Shown: piece after piece, positions 6,239 to 14,364 of the stretch
Position numbering within the stretch: the stretch's first letter is position 1
How the letters are laid out: each line of letters opens with the position of its first letter
Source: JBEKJU01 sp050011095
GTDB lineage: Bacteria > Desulfobacterota > Syntrophorhabdia > Syntrophorhabdales > WCHB1-27
Direction of reading: 5' to 3'
DNA: 26,157 nt
Assembly (NCBI GenBank): GCA_050011095.1
Contig: JBEKJU010000020.1
Span: 1-26,157, forward strand
Program-made: the position numbers and the translations under genes
The notes under the pieces: model-generated
Databases searched by the model: none
Told to the model about the DNA's origin: nothing
The model's input: only the letters and a program-made list of their open reading frames with translations

Positions 6239-7960
6239 ATGAAACCGATCTCGTTTAGCATCTCCATCATAGTACTCTCTTGTTTGCTCATCACGGGATA
6301 CCTGCTTGCGGGCCGCGCGAGCCTTGGAGCGGGGCAGACGGTCAACCGGCAGGCTGGGCCTCTGGCCGTTTACATAATCGACCCGACAACCAGGCAGAAA
6401 ATACTGCCTGACACGGCTCCCCGCCTGTTTCCCGTTCCGGGGTCTCCCTTCGGGAACACGATTAGCATGTCGGCATGCAGGGGGCAGTTCGAGGCGGCCT
6501 CGATAGTGTTAAGGCCGACGCGCGACATGAGCGGAGTCACGGTCGAGGTGTCGGACCTGACGGGGCCGAATGGAAGCGCCATCCCAAAGAAGGACGTCGA
6601 CGTCCGTGTCGTCAAGTGCTGGTATCAGGGGGGGACGGCAATAAGCCGGGGAACCACGGTCCTCGTGCCCGAACTGCTGCTGAAGGACGACAACCTCGTG
6701 CGGGTAGATAGGGCCGCACGGAAGAATTACCTCAGGGTAACGATCGGCGGTGAGGCGAAATACGTGGATATAAGCTCTCCGGACGCCGTGTTTCCGAGCA
6801 ATGCCGAACTGCAAGACGCGAAAACATTACAGCCCTTCGGCGTCACCGCAAATACCAACAAGCAGGTCTGGCTCACGGTCCATGTTCCGGCCGACGCTGC
6901 TTCAGGCCGGTATATGGGAACCATATCTCTGAAAAGTGCATCAAGTCTTCTTGGTTCCGTAAATATTGCATTGACCGTCTTACCCTTCGATCTGCAAAAC
7001 CCCGGCATAGATTACAGCCTTTACTACAGGGGACAGCTCCGAAAAGGCGTGGTCACGGAAATTGGGTCAGAACTAAAATCTGCCCGTCAATGTACCATGG
7101 AACTACAAGACATGAAGGATCACGGTGTGCTGTACCCTACGCTGTATCAGGAGTTCGACGAGATGTTGGGTCAGGCGCTCGCTATACGGAAAAACCTGGG
7201 CCTGCCTGACGACAAGCTGTATGCCCTTGGCATAAAGACCGGGGATTTCGAAGGTGTCAAGCTCGCGGCGTTGCCGGGGAGCGTGAGAAGGTGGAAGGCG
7301 TTTGTCTCCCGATACGGCTACAAAGACCTCTATATCTACGGGAAGGATGAGGCCACGGGCGAAGCCCTGCGCGCCCAGCGCACGGCGTGGCAGATTACGC
7401 ACGATGCGGGCGCGAAGGTCTTTGCCGCCTGTTCGGAAGATGCTGCCGACATAACAGGCGACCTCCTCGACCTCCCCATTCTGGGGGGGCCTCCTAAACC
7501 ACACACGGTCGAAAAGTGGCATGGGCTCGGCAAGAAGGTCTTTCTATATGGTAATCCCCAGGTCGGTATCGAAGACCCCGACGTCTATCGCCGCAACTAC
7601 GGCATCGCACTGGCGTGCAGCGGCTATGACGGGGAGATGGACTATGCCTACCAGCATGCTTTTGGCGGAAGTATATGGAATGACTTCGACGACAAGACCT
7701 TTCGGGACCACGTATTTGCCTACCCCACCAGCGACGGTGTCATCGATACGGTCGAGTGGGAGGGATTTCGTGAAGGGGTGGACGATGTGAGGTATCTCGC
7801 AACCCTATCGAGAGAAACCGGCAAGCCGGTAGATGATCCGGTAATTTGTGGCGTCGCACAAAGCAGCGATGACCCGCGCTTCGTCAGGCAGGCCATTGTT
7901 GGCCGCATCCTTTCCCGCTTGCAGGAGACACAGAAACGCCAGCCACATTCCCTTAAATAG
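6239..7960 (+). CDS. secreted DUF4091 / glycoside-hydrolase-like protein
   Basis: The 573-residue protein starts at an ATG with GAGGTG 8 bases upstream. Residues 4-27 form a signal peptide or N-terminal anchor (SISIIVLSCLLITGYLLAG). An N-terminal beta-sandwich-like region (about 45-250), including the phrase 'HVPADAASGRYMGTISL', is followed by a probable TIM barrel (about 255-480) and a C-terminal segment with VEWEGFREGVDDVRYL (505-520). This is the hallmark of the DUF4091 domain found at the end of glycoside-hydrolase-like proteins. It is predicted to act in the periplasm or outside, on polysaccharide. Its place between fcl and wzy suggests that it processes or degrades the polymer made by this locus. 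The substrate and catalytic residues cannot be assigned with confidence. Confidence 0.72.
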   Translation: MKPISFSISIIVLSCLLITGYLLAGRASLGAGQTVNRQAGPLAVYIIDPTTRQKILPDTAPRLFPVPGSPFGNTISMSACRGQFEAASIVLRPTRDMSGVTVEVSDLTGPNGSAIPKKDVDVRVVKCWYQGGTAISRGTTVLVPELLLKDDNLVRVDRAARKNYLRVTIGGEAKYVDISSPDAVFPSNAELQDAKTLQPFGVTANTNKQVWLTVHVPADAASGRYMGTISLKSASSLLGSVNIALTVLPFDLQNPGIDYSLYYRGQLRKGVVTEIGSELKSARQCTMELQDMKDHGVLYPTLYQEFDEMLGQALAIRKNLGLPDDKLYALGIKTGDFEGVKLAALPGSVRRWKAFVSRYGYKDLYIYGKDEATGEALRAQRTAWQITHDAGAKVFAACSEDAADITGDLLDLPILGGPPKPHTVEKWHGLGKKVFLYGNPQVGIEDPDVYRRNYGIALACSGYDGEMDYAYQHAFGGSIWNDFDDKTFRDHVFAYPTSDGVIDTVEWEGFREGVDDVRYLATLSRETGKPVDDPVICGVAQSSDDPRFVRQAIVGRILSRLQETQKRQPHSLK

Positions 7961-8054
7961 CTGAGGCCATCGCTGCAATACAGCCGAGAGCACGCAATAA
8001 CTGCATCGTTTTATGAGACATCAATTTGCCATATAACGCAATAAAGGGAAACGA

Positions 8055-9398
8055 ATGAATCTCGTTTCCAGTCTGTTTTTGACACTATATCTGGGTATTT
8101 CTCCCGTATTCTGGTGGCCCGGCATATCACCCGCCGCTTTCGATATGGGAAAGATCGGCTTATTCTTCGCCTTGGTGATCTCGGTAATGTCGGAGGCCAT
8201 CGCCCGACACAAGTTTTCTTTTCCCAAAGGTCTTCTGGGGCTTGCCGGACCCGGCATTCTGCTATTTGCGTGCTTGGGGGGAATCGTCCAAAGCGACGTT
8301 AGTCTTTCTTTTCAGCGCATCAAAGATGTTCTGCTGTGCTTTATTATGCTGTGGACTGCCTTTATGTACAGCCGGATGGGAGGAGATGTATCAAAGGTTT
8401 TTTTTGCGGCGGCACTTATAATAGCCGCACACTGCTTTCTCGTGGTGTCCAGCAAAGTGATCGGTTTTCCCGATTGGAGGGGACCTCAAGAATTTTCTGC
8501 CTTTCCGTTATGGGTGAGCGGTTTTACCGGGTTGAGGACAGGCTGGTCCAACGGCACGGCTCTATTCGTGCCCATATTGGGAGCCATCGCTTTCGAACCT
8601 AATAAAAGATCACTCCCGACAAGGGCGGTCTCCCTTCTCGCTCTTGTCAGCATAGTCGGATCGCAGGTCGTCGTCGGTGGGAAGGCCGGGATGCTCGCCT
8701 CGCTGCTTGGGCTCTTGCTACTGCTCTCGTTTCGTGGCATGAGAAGGTATCTCCCGCTTTACGTTGCAGCATGCGCCGTAGTCGGCATCTGTTTGGCCGG
8801 CTACATGTACGACCAGATGAGGATTGACCAAGCGGCCCAATACCGGCAGTCGATAGGAAAAATCGATCGATTCAGCGCCGGACGGGTGCTGAATGACATA
8901 AAAGGCATTCAAATGGGCCTGGAGAGACCGATAGCGGGGTACGGCTTCGATGGAGGATCTGCTGGGCCTCTTGCGGTGGTGGGGACTACAGGAAATCAGA
9001 GGGGGGCTATCCATAATTTATGGATCAGGCTTTTTGTGGAGTCGGGGATATTTCCTCCGGTCATCTTCACCTTGATTGCCATTATAATTTACAGACACAG
9101 CAAGAAGGTATCCATCAGATACGTTTATCACAGTGATCCTGCCCAAACCGGCAATGGAGCGGTAACAGTAGGTTACTACGGCCGAATCATCATTTTGACA
9201 GGACTCGTCATTGCAAATCTGGAACCGGCATTTCTGTTCGGGGCGTTTCAGGCCTCTTCCGCTTGGTGGGCAGTCGCCGGTGCCTGCGCAAGCATGTCAA
9301 CCTTTACCGCGAAGCGTTCGCTGACCTCGCTGGCCTCAAGAGAATCGGTTGATTTGCGTGGCGGGAGCGATGAAGTGGGGGCCGGAGAGCCATCTTAA
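8055..9398 (+). CDS. wzy: O-antigen polymerase/ligase family membrane protein (Wzy-like)
   Basis: The 447-residue, very hydrophobic protein has about ten to twelve membrane helices. The start is an ATG with AAAGGGA 5 bases upstream. A large periplasmic loop in the second half carries the Wzy_C/WaaL pattern: GLERPIAGYGFDGG followed by HNLWIRLFVESGI. The family joins undecaprenyl-linked oligosaccharides on the periplasmic side. Wzy polymerase is preferred over WaaL ligase because the gene stands next to a flippase in a cluster with its own initiating transferase, but the sequence alone does not separate the two. It is followed after 4 bases by the flippase gene. The C-terminal 25 residues are hydrophilic. 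Confidence 0.82.
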   Translation: MNLVSSLFLTLYLGISPVFWWPGISPAAFDMGKIGLFFALVISVMSEAIARHKFSFPKGLLGLAGPGILLFACLGGIVQSDVSLSFQRIKDVLLCFIMLWTAFMYSRMGGDVSKVFFAAALIIAAHCFLVVSSKVIGFPDWRGPQEFSAFPLWVSGFTGLRTGWSNGTALFVPILGAIAFEPNKRSLPTRAVSLLALVSIVGSQVVVGGKAGMLASLLGLLLLLSFRGMRRYLPLYVAACAVVGICLAGYMYDQMRIDQAAQYRQSIGKIDRFSAGRVLNDIKGIQMGLERPIAGYGFDGGSAGPLAVVGTTGNQRGAIHNLWIRLFVESGIFPPVIFTLIAIIIYRHSKKVSIRYVYHSDPAQTGNGAVTVGYYGRIIILTGLVIANLEPAFLFGAFQASSAWWAVAGACASMSTFTAKRSLTSLASRESVDLRGGSDEVGAGEPS

Positions 9399-9402
9399 GC
9401 CC

Positions 9403-10791
9403 ATGTCACTATTAGTCAGAACCGGAGACGCCTTTAGAGGGTTGTTGCCAGGACCCATCAGCGCACTGCTGGAGCATATCGAGCGTTCGCAGGTCGGCCG
9501 GAGATTGACGAGGGGCGCTTTCTGGAGTTTGGTTGGGTTGGTCACCTTACGCGGCTTGAATATGGCATCCATGGTTTTTGTCGCCAGAATTCTGGGCAAG
9601 ATTGAGTTCGGTGAAGTAGGCGTCATTCAGAGCACTATGGGAATGGTGCAGGCTTTTGCCGGCTTTGGTTTGGGCTTTGCAGCCACCAAGTACGTGGCGG
9701 AATTCCGGGGGAGCAACCCGACAAAGGCAGGCAGGATAATCTCGTTTTGTAATCTGTCGGCAGCCATCACAGGCGGGCTCATGGCTCTCGGTTTCTTTTT
9801 GTCAGCGCCCTGGTTGGCCAAACATGCCTTGGCCGCACCGCATTTGACCGGCCCCCTGCGGGTCAGCAGCCTCCTTCTTTTCATGGCTACGCTGACAGGC
9901 ACGCAGTACGGCATTCTTGCCGGACTTGAGGCCTTTAAATCCCTCGCGCGCATTGGTTTTCTGAGCGGCAGTGCAAGTGTCCCCCTGATTGTCGGTGGCG
10001 CCTGGCTTTTTGGCGTCGACGGCGCTGTTTGGGGGATGATTCTGGCAACATGTGTAAATTGGGCCATGAACCACCATAGTCTGAAAGCCGAGGCTGTACA
10101 GAGAGGCGTGAAGATATCGTGGGATAACTGCTGGCAGGAGAGGGCAGTTCTTTGGGACTTCGGCCTCCCCGCCATACTGGGGGGAACCATGTACAGCGTC
10201 GCAGCCTGGGCGGCCTCGGTAATGCTCGTGAACCGGCCCGGCGGATATGGGGAGATGGGTTACTATAATGCAGCGAACCAATGGTTTAGCGCCTTACTCT
10301 TCCTACCGGGCGTACTGGGCCAGGCTGCTGTCCCGGTATTGTCTGAACAGATAGGAAAGAAGCAGCTAGGCCGGACGAGAAAAATACTGCTTTACTCCGT
10401 TAAGCTGAATATCGCATTCATGGCGCCCATGGTCCTCATCGGCTGCTTACTTAGCCCCTGGTTCATGAAATTCTATGGTAATGATTTTGAAGTAGCCTGG
10501 GGTACATTGGCTGTCACCCTCTTTACCGCCGGTATCGTCGCAATACAGGCACCTCCAGCTCAAATAGTGACAGCTTCCGGCAGGATGTGGGCAGGAACAA
10601 TCACCAGCTTGAGTTATTCAATTGCTTTTGTCGCAGCTTCTGCCGCCTTTGTGAACTGGGGTAGCCTTGGTATCGCCGTGGCTAGAGGAATCGCTTACTG
10701 TTTATATGCATTTTGCTCGTTCAAATTGGCCTTTTTTATAATCAGGACGCTTGAGAATCAGGCGCAGGAAGTAAATCAGCCGTCTGTGTAA
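9403..10791 (+). CDS. wzx: polysaccharide flippase (Wzx, MOP superfamily)
   Basis: The protein translocates undecaprenyl-linked repeat units across the inner membrane. It has 462 residues from ATG 9403, with about twelve to fourteen hydrophobic helices. The opening RLTRGAFWSLVGLVTLRGLN...VARILG is typical of the polysaccharide-biosynthesis/MATE-like family, as is the GYYNAANQWFSALLFLPG stretch in the middle. Other possible starts are ATG 9370 and TTG 9349, which would overlap wzy; GGAGAG (9384-9389) precedes 9403 by 13 bases and the 9403 start leaves a 4-base gap after wzy. The hydrophilic N-terminal ~45 residues are longer than usual. The gene is followed by a 184-base AT-richer gap. Confidence 0.88.
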   Translation: MSLLVRTGDAFRGLLPGPISALLEHIERSQVGRRLTRGAFWSLVGLVTLRGLNMASMVFVARILGKIEFGEVGVIQSTMGMVQAFAGFGLGFAATKYVAEFRGSNPTKAGRIISFCNLSAAITGGLMALGFFLSAPWLAKHALAAPHLTGPLRVSSLLLFMATLTGTQYGILAGLEAFKSLARIGFLSGSASVPLIVGGAWLFGVDGAVWGMILATCVNWAMNHHSLKAEAVQRGVKISWDNCWQERAVLWDFGLPAILGGTMYSVAAWAASVMLVNRPGGYGEMGYYNAANQWFSALLFLPGVLGQAAVPVLSEQIGKKQLGRTRKILLYSVKLNIAFMAPMVLIGCLLSPWFMKFYGNDFEVAWGTLAVTLFTAGIVAIQAPPAQIVTASGRMWAGTITSLSYSIAFVAASAAFVNWGSLGIAVARGIAYCLYAFCSFKLAFFIIRTLENQAQEVNQPSV

Positions 10792-10975
10792 AGCGAGTAA
10801 CGTGGCTGACTTTTCCTTGCCACTATACACAGAATCGCTTCTTGTGGCTGGAGACTAACTCTGAGTGCGGTACAATGAGTGGGGGCAAGCCAAAAATTTA
10901 ACAAATAACATCAATCAACCTTGCAAAAGAAAGAACTCAATTTAGAACTAGTACATACTTCAGGGTAAGTTCAGA
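10792..10975. other. AT-richer intergenic junction before the GT14 gene
   Basis: No gene was seen. The base composition falls from typical locus values at the left to clearly AT-rich at the right. TACAAT (10871-10876) could be a -10 element but has no good -35. AGGG (10962-10965) is a weak ribosome binding site for the next gene. It probably marks the left edge of an acquired segment. Confidence 0.4.
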
Positions 10976-11923
10976 ATGGAAAACATTGCATATATCATTA
11001 CAGCATATAAAGACCCAATTCATCTGAGAAGATTGATTAATGCATTGGACTTTCATGCTGATTTTTATATTCACATTGACAGGAAAGCAGATATAAGAAC
11101 ATTCAGAAAGGAATTTTCATCAATTCAAAGAAAAATATACTACATTAGCAAATATCATATTAGTTGGGGAGGGTATTCTCAAGTTCTTTCTCAAAGAGAA
11201 TTGTTACATGCTGTTATATCTTCCGGAGAACAATATAAAAGAGTTGTTTGTCTTAGCGGGCAAGATTATCCTATTTTATCTAATATAAGGATCCATAAAA
11301 GATTTGATGAAAACTCAAGGAAGGAATTTATTGGAGGAATCAATATTTCACATGATGCACCCAAGCAACTTCATAAAATTGTCCATTATAATCTTTTTGA
11401 TCTATTTTCCGGTAAATATCCGATATTAAATAGAATTATGAGGAAACTTTTGAACATGATGAATAATACATTGAACTTGACAAAACAAAATCAATCATGG
11501 CTGAATGGTAAAGTAGCGGATATATTCTTTGGAAGCGACTATTGGGCAATTACTTATGATTGCGCAAAATATGTATATAACAGCCTATGCAGTGAGAAGA
11601 AATTTCTGAAATATATGAAAACAGCCTATGCACCAAGCGAGCTTTGCATCAATACTATTGTTTTTAACTCTGAATTTGGCAAAAATGCAATTCGCATCGC
11701 CAAAGATTATGATAAAGGGCTTGAAGGATATGAAGCTTTTGAAAAGATATCGCTTATACATTACGTAGTATACAAAGAAAAGGTCTATTCATTGGATGAT
11801 TCCGACTTTAGCAACATATTAAACAGTCATAAAATGTTTTTTAGAAAGGCAGAAACCGGCATTTCAGATAAACTGATGGATCGGATTGATGAATTGAGAG
11901 AAACAGAAACTTTGCAACTTTAA
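10976..11923 (+). CDS. GT14 (Core-2/I-branching type) glycosyltransferase, AT-rich and probably acquired
   Basis: The 315-residue protein has the 'Branch' family pattern: AYIITAYKDPIHLRRLI (5-21), FYIHIDRKAD (30-39), SWGGYS (63-68), CLSGQDYPI (92-100), FFGSDYWAIT (184-193) and APSELCINTIVFNS (219-232). Glu222 is in the position of the catalytic Glu of the family. These enzymes typically transfer GlcNAc (or Xyl) in beta linkage from UDP-sugars; the exact sugar and acceptor here are unknown. It is a soluble or peripheral cytoplasmic enzyme. Hand counts of two 60-base lines give 33% and 27% G+C, against about 58% in neighbouring genes, and codons are dominated by AAA, ATA, TTT and AGA. This gives strong evidence of recent horizontal transfer into the cluster. 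Confidence 0.9.
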   Translation: MENIAYIITAYKDPIHLRRLINALDFHADFYIHIDRKADIRTFRKEFSSIQRKIYYISKYHISWGGYSQVLSQRELLHAVISSGEQYKRVVCLSGQDYPILSNIRIHKRFDENSRKEFIGGINISHDAPKQLHKIVHYNLFDLFSGKYPILNRIMRKLLNMMNNTLNLTKQNQSWLNGKVADIFFGSDYWAITYDCAKYVYNSLCSEKKFLKYMKTAYAPSELCINTIVFNSEFGKNAIRIAKDYDKGLEGYEAFEKISLIHYVVYKEKVYSLDDSDFSNILNSHKMFFRKAETGISDKLMDRIDELRETETLQL

Positions 11924-12004
11924 TGAATACAACCAGACAAGGTTCTCATTTTACGACACCGGTAAAGCACATTTCTTATAAATGAGTACAAAAAGGATAG
12001 GTGA

Positions 12005-12934
12005 ATGACCTCACTCGAACGTATCCAGCTCGTAATCCTGTCTCATAATCGGATGGACCGCTTGCCGAACCTCTTCGACGACCTCCTGCTTCCGGCTGCG
12101 AAGCGTGGCGTTCGGGTGACCGTGGTAGACAACGCATCGGAACCGGCTCTCAGGGTGTTTCTTGGCAAATTCTCAGGCGTGGATAATCTCGATATCATCC
12201 TCAATAATGGGAACAGCGGCGCGGCAAGAGGACGCAACCTGGGGTTTAAGCGTTCAGAGAGAGAGTTTGTCGTATGCCTTGACGATGATTCAATAATGCA
12301 ACTGGACGCGTTGGAGCGTGTGCCTGGGATATTTGACGAGGTACCGGAGGCAGGCATTCTTGCATTTCGGGTCGTTGATGGCGCCACTGGGAGCCCTCAG
12401 AATGAACACGGTGCCGAGAGGGCAGAGGTCGGAAACTTTCATGAAGCCGGCGCGTCAATCCGAAGGGCGGTGTTTGATAGAATCGGCTACCTTGATGGGG
12501 CATGTTTCTTTGGCGCAGAGGGGATAGAGTTCTCGATGCGCGCCCAGGTCGGCGGGATAAAGACCCTTTTCATCCCCGAGATCGTCGTACAACACTTTAG
12601 CTTCCCACGGGCCGGTAACGAGCGTCTCCAGCGGCGCCTGTACTGGGTATGGGGTTATGCGCTGGTACTCTTTCGGTATCTTCCCCCTCACGTTGCTTTA
12701 CTCTTTGCCTTTCGGCAGTTAGTTTCCCATCTTGTGTCGAGTTGGCGGATGAACAAGCTGGCGATACCTTTCATCCCACCGGCCATGATTGCTGGAGGTA
12801 TAAGGGGCCTCGCCAGCCGTAATCCGCTGAGCGTGGAAGGCGTGGCATTTTATTGTGATCCAAATACCAGACCAGAGCTGGGTAACGTGAGCATTACTTC
12901 AAAGCTTCGCCGCCGTCTGTCCTCGGTGTCTTAG
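12005..12934 (+). CDS. family 2 glycosyltransferase
   Basis: The 309-residue protein has a GT-A fold typical of GT2. It begins with IQLVILSHNRMDRLPNL, then VVDNAS (40-45), a GNSGAARGRNLGF nucleotide-binding stretch (69-81) and the metal-binding CLDDDS with Asp93-Asp95. The GAEGIEFSMR segment near 169-178 corresponds to the acceptor-side ED motif. GGATAGGTG lies just before the ATG. The C-terminal part (about 205-270) is hydrophobic and may associate with the membrane. The donor sugar is unknown; with fucose and FucNAc pathways in the locus, a deoxysugar donor is possible. Its TAG stop at 12932-12934 directly abuts a GT4 fragment in the same frame. Confidence 0.9.
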   Translation: MTSLERIQLVILSHNRMDRLPNLFDDLLLPAAKRGVRVTVVDNASEPALRVFLGKFSGVDNLDIILNNGNSGAARGRNLGFKRSEREFVVCLDDDSIMQLDALERVPGIFDEVPEAGILAFRVVDGATGSPQNEHGAERAEVGNFHEAGASIRRAVFDRIGYLDGACFFGAEGIEFSMRAQVGGIKTLFIPEIVVQHFSFPRAGNERLQRRLYWVWGYALVLFRYLPPHVALLFAFRQLVSHLVSSWRMNKLAIPFIPPAMIAGGIRGLASRNPLSVEGVAFYCDPNTRPELGNVSITSKLRRRLSSVS

Positions 12935-13192
12935 ATCGAAAGGGTCATCCCGCGCGATTCTACCGGCCTTTATGAGCAAAAGATAAGTGGATGGAACGGG
13001 CTGGTTGTGCCGCCACGTAATACAAAGGCTCTTGCCGAAGCGGTCGTCCGCTTGGTTCGTGATACGCGCCTGCGCGAAGGAATTATCGAGCACATGATAG
13101 CGGATCGGCAGACAAGGTTTGATTGGGGCAACATAGCCATAGACACCATAGGTATTTATGAACGGTTAATGAATGAGAAATCGGTATCATGA
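12935..13192 (+). pseudogene. C-terminal remnant of a GT4 glycosyltransferase
   Basis: Directly after the GT2 stop codon the same frame stays open for 85 codons. The translation reads ERVIPRDSTGLYEQKISG, then WNGLVVPPRNTKALAEAV, then VRLVRDTRLREGI. This aligns without gap to the end of a GT4 domain (the 'GxPVIATDVGGIPEIIxDGxNGLLVPPxDxxALAEAI' region). Everything before that, about 250-300 residues including the nucleotide-binding EX7E motif, is missing. A GTG at 13007 could start a short product, but it would lack a catalytic site. The 3' end keeps an ATGA overlap with the next gene, which shows that a full gene once stood here in an operon. Deletion or recombination with the incoming GT2/GT14 segment is the likeliest cause. 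Confidence 0.85.
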
Positions 13193-14364
13193 AAACCAAA
13201 ATATTGCTCATCCACAACATACTCTGGTCGCACTACAAAGCTGCCGTGTTGTCCAGGCTGAACAGTATCATCGATAAGAAAGAATTTGACTTCAACGTGC
13301 TACAAATCGCCCTCACGGAAAAACAACGAAAAAGCCTTGGGGACTTCGATCTCTCGTGCCACCAGTACCCCTACAAACTCTTGTTCAACTCCAGTTCTGA
13401 AGAGGTCTCTTTTCTCAAGAAAACGACCGCTATTTTCCGACACCTGATGACCACCGACTACGATATCGTTGTTATTCCCGGCTATGCCGACATCACCTAT
13501 TGGTGGGCGTTGGTGATTTCCATGGTGAGAAGAAAAAAAGTGATTGTGAGTTTCGATTCCACCGAGATGGATCAGCCCCGTGTCTGGTATAAATACATCC
13601 TGAAAAGGGTCTTTATCGCATGCTGCTGCGGTGCATTTACCTACGGAACAAAGTCGAGAGAATATCTTCTGAAGCTTGGCATGGCGCCTGAAGCCATTCA
13701 GGCAGGGTGTCAGGCAACGGATAATGATGCAATCGAAGCCGAACACGCTTCCGCGTTATCCATGAGGACTGAGTTGCTTGGGAAGCGTGGCTTAAGGCAA
13801 TTCAATTTCATTTATGTGGGGAGACTGAGCGCGGAAAAGAACGTGGATACCCTGCTCCTTGCTTTCAGCAGGGTGAAGCGCGGGAATACCCGTGCGGACA
13901 ATTGGGGCCTCATAATTGTGGGGGATGGGCCGGAGAGGGACCGTCTGAACCGGCTCGTGTCCGGGTTGGCCCTTAAGGATGTTTATTTCACGGGCGGTCA
14001 GCCGTGGAACAAGGTGCCTGCATATTATGCGCTCAGCGACGTTTTTGTACTGCCGAGCTTTTCCGAGCCGTGGGGACTTGTCGTGAACGAGGCTATGGTG
14101 TGCGGCCTGCCCGTAGTCGTATCGGACAGGTGCGGCGCTGCCTACGATCTTGTAATGGACGGCGAAAACGGGTTTGTCTTTGACCCTGCGGACGTTGACA
14201 CACTCTTCGGGAGGCTCTCCTATTTCCTGGACGCTTCAGAAGAACTAGACAGGATGGGGGCCAGGTCTCGCGAGATCATCTCCGGCTTCACGCCGCTTCA
14301 CGCCGCTCAGCAGATGCAAGAAGGTCTGCAAAGAGTGCGGAACGTTCTCTTGGGAAAGTTGTGA
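13189..14364 (+). CDS. family 4 glycosyltransferase (GT-B)
   Basis: The 391-residue protein begins with KTKILLIHNILWSHYKAAVL, an N-terminal Rossmann domain of the GT4 kind. The C-terminal domain shows FIYVGRLSAEKNVDTLLLAF, IVGDGPERDRL and the donor-binding EX7E motif EPWGLVVNEAM (Glu293 and Glu301), followed by GLPVVVSDRCGAAYDLV. It is a retaining, cytoplasmic enzyme acting on lipid-linked intermediates; the donor sugar is unknown. Its ATG overlaps the TGA of the GT4 remnant (ATGA), and its end overlaps the next gene by 4 bases (GTGA), so translation is probably coupled. Confidence 0.92.
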   Translation: MKTKILLIHNILWSHYKAAVLSRLNSIIDKKEFDFNVLQIALTEKQRKSLGDFDLSCHQYPYKLLFNSSSEEVSFLKKTTAIFRHLMTTDYDIVVIPGYADITYWWALVISMVRRKKVIVSFDSTEMDQPRVWYKYILKRVFIACCCGAFTYGTKSREYLLKLGMAPEAIQAGCQATDNDAIEAEHASALSMRTELLGKRGLRQFNFIYVGRLSAEKNVDTLLLAFSRVKRGNTRADNWGLIIVGDGPERDRLNRLVSGLALKDVYFTGGQPWNKVPAYYALSDVFVLPSFSEPWGLVVNEAMVCGLPVVVSDRCGAAYDLVMDGENGFVFDPADVDTLFGRLSYFLDASEELDRMGARSREIISGFTPLHAAQQMQEGLQRVRNVLLGKL

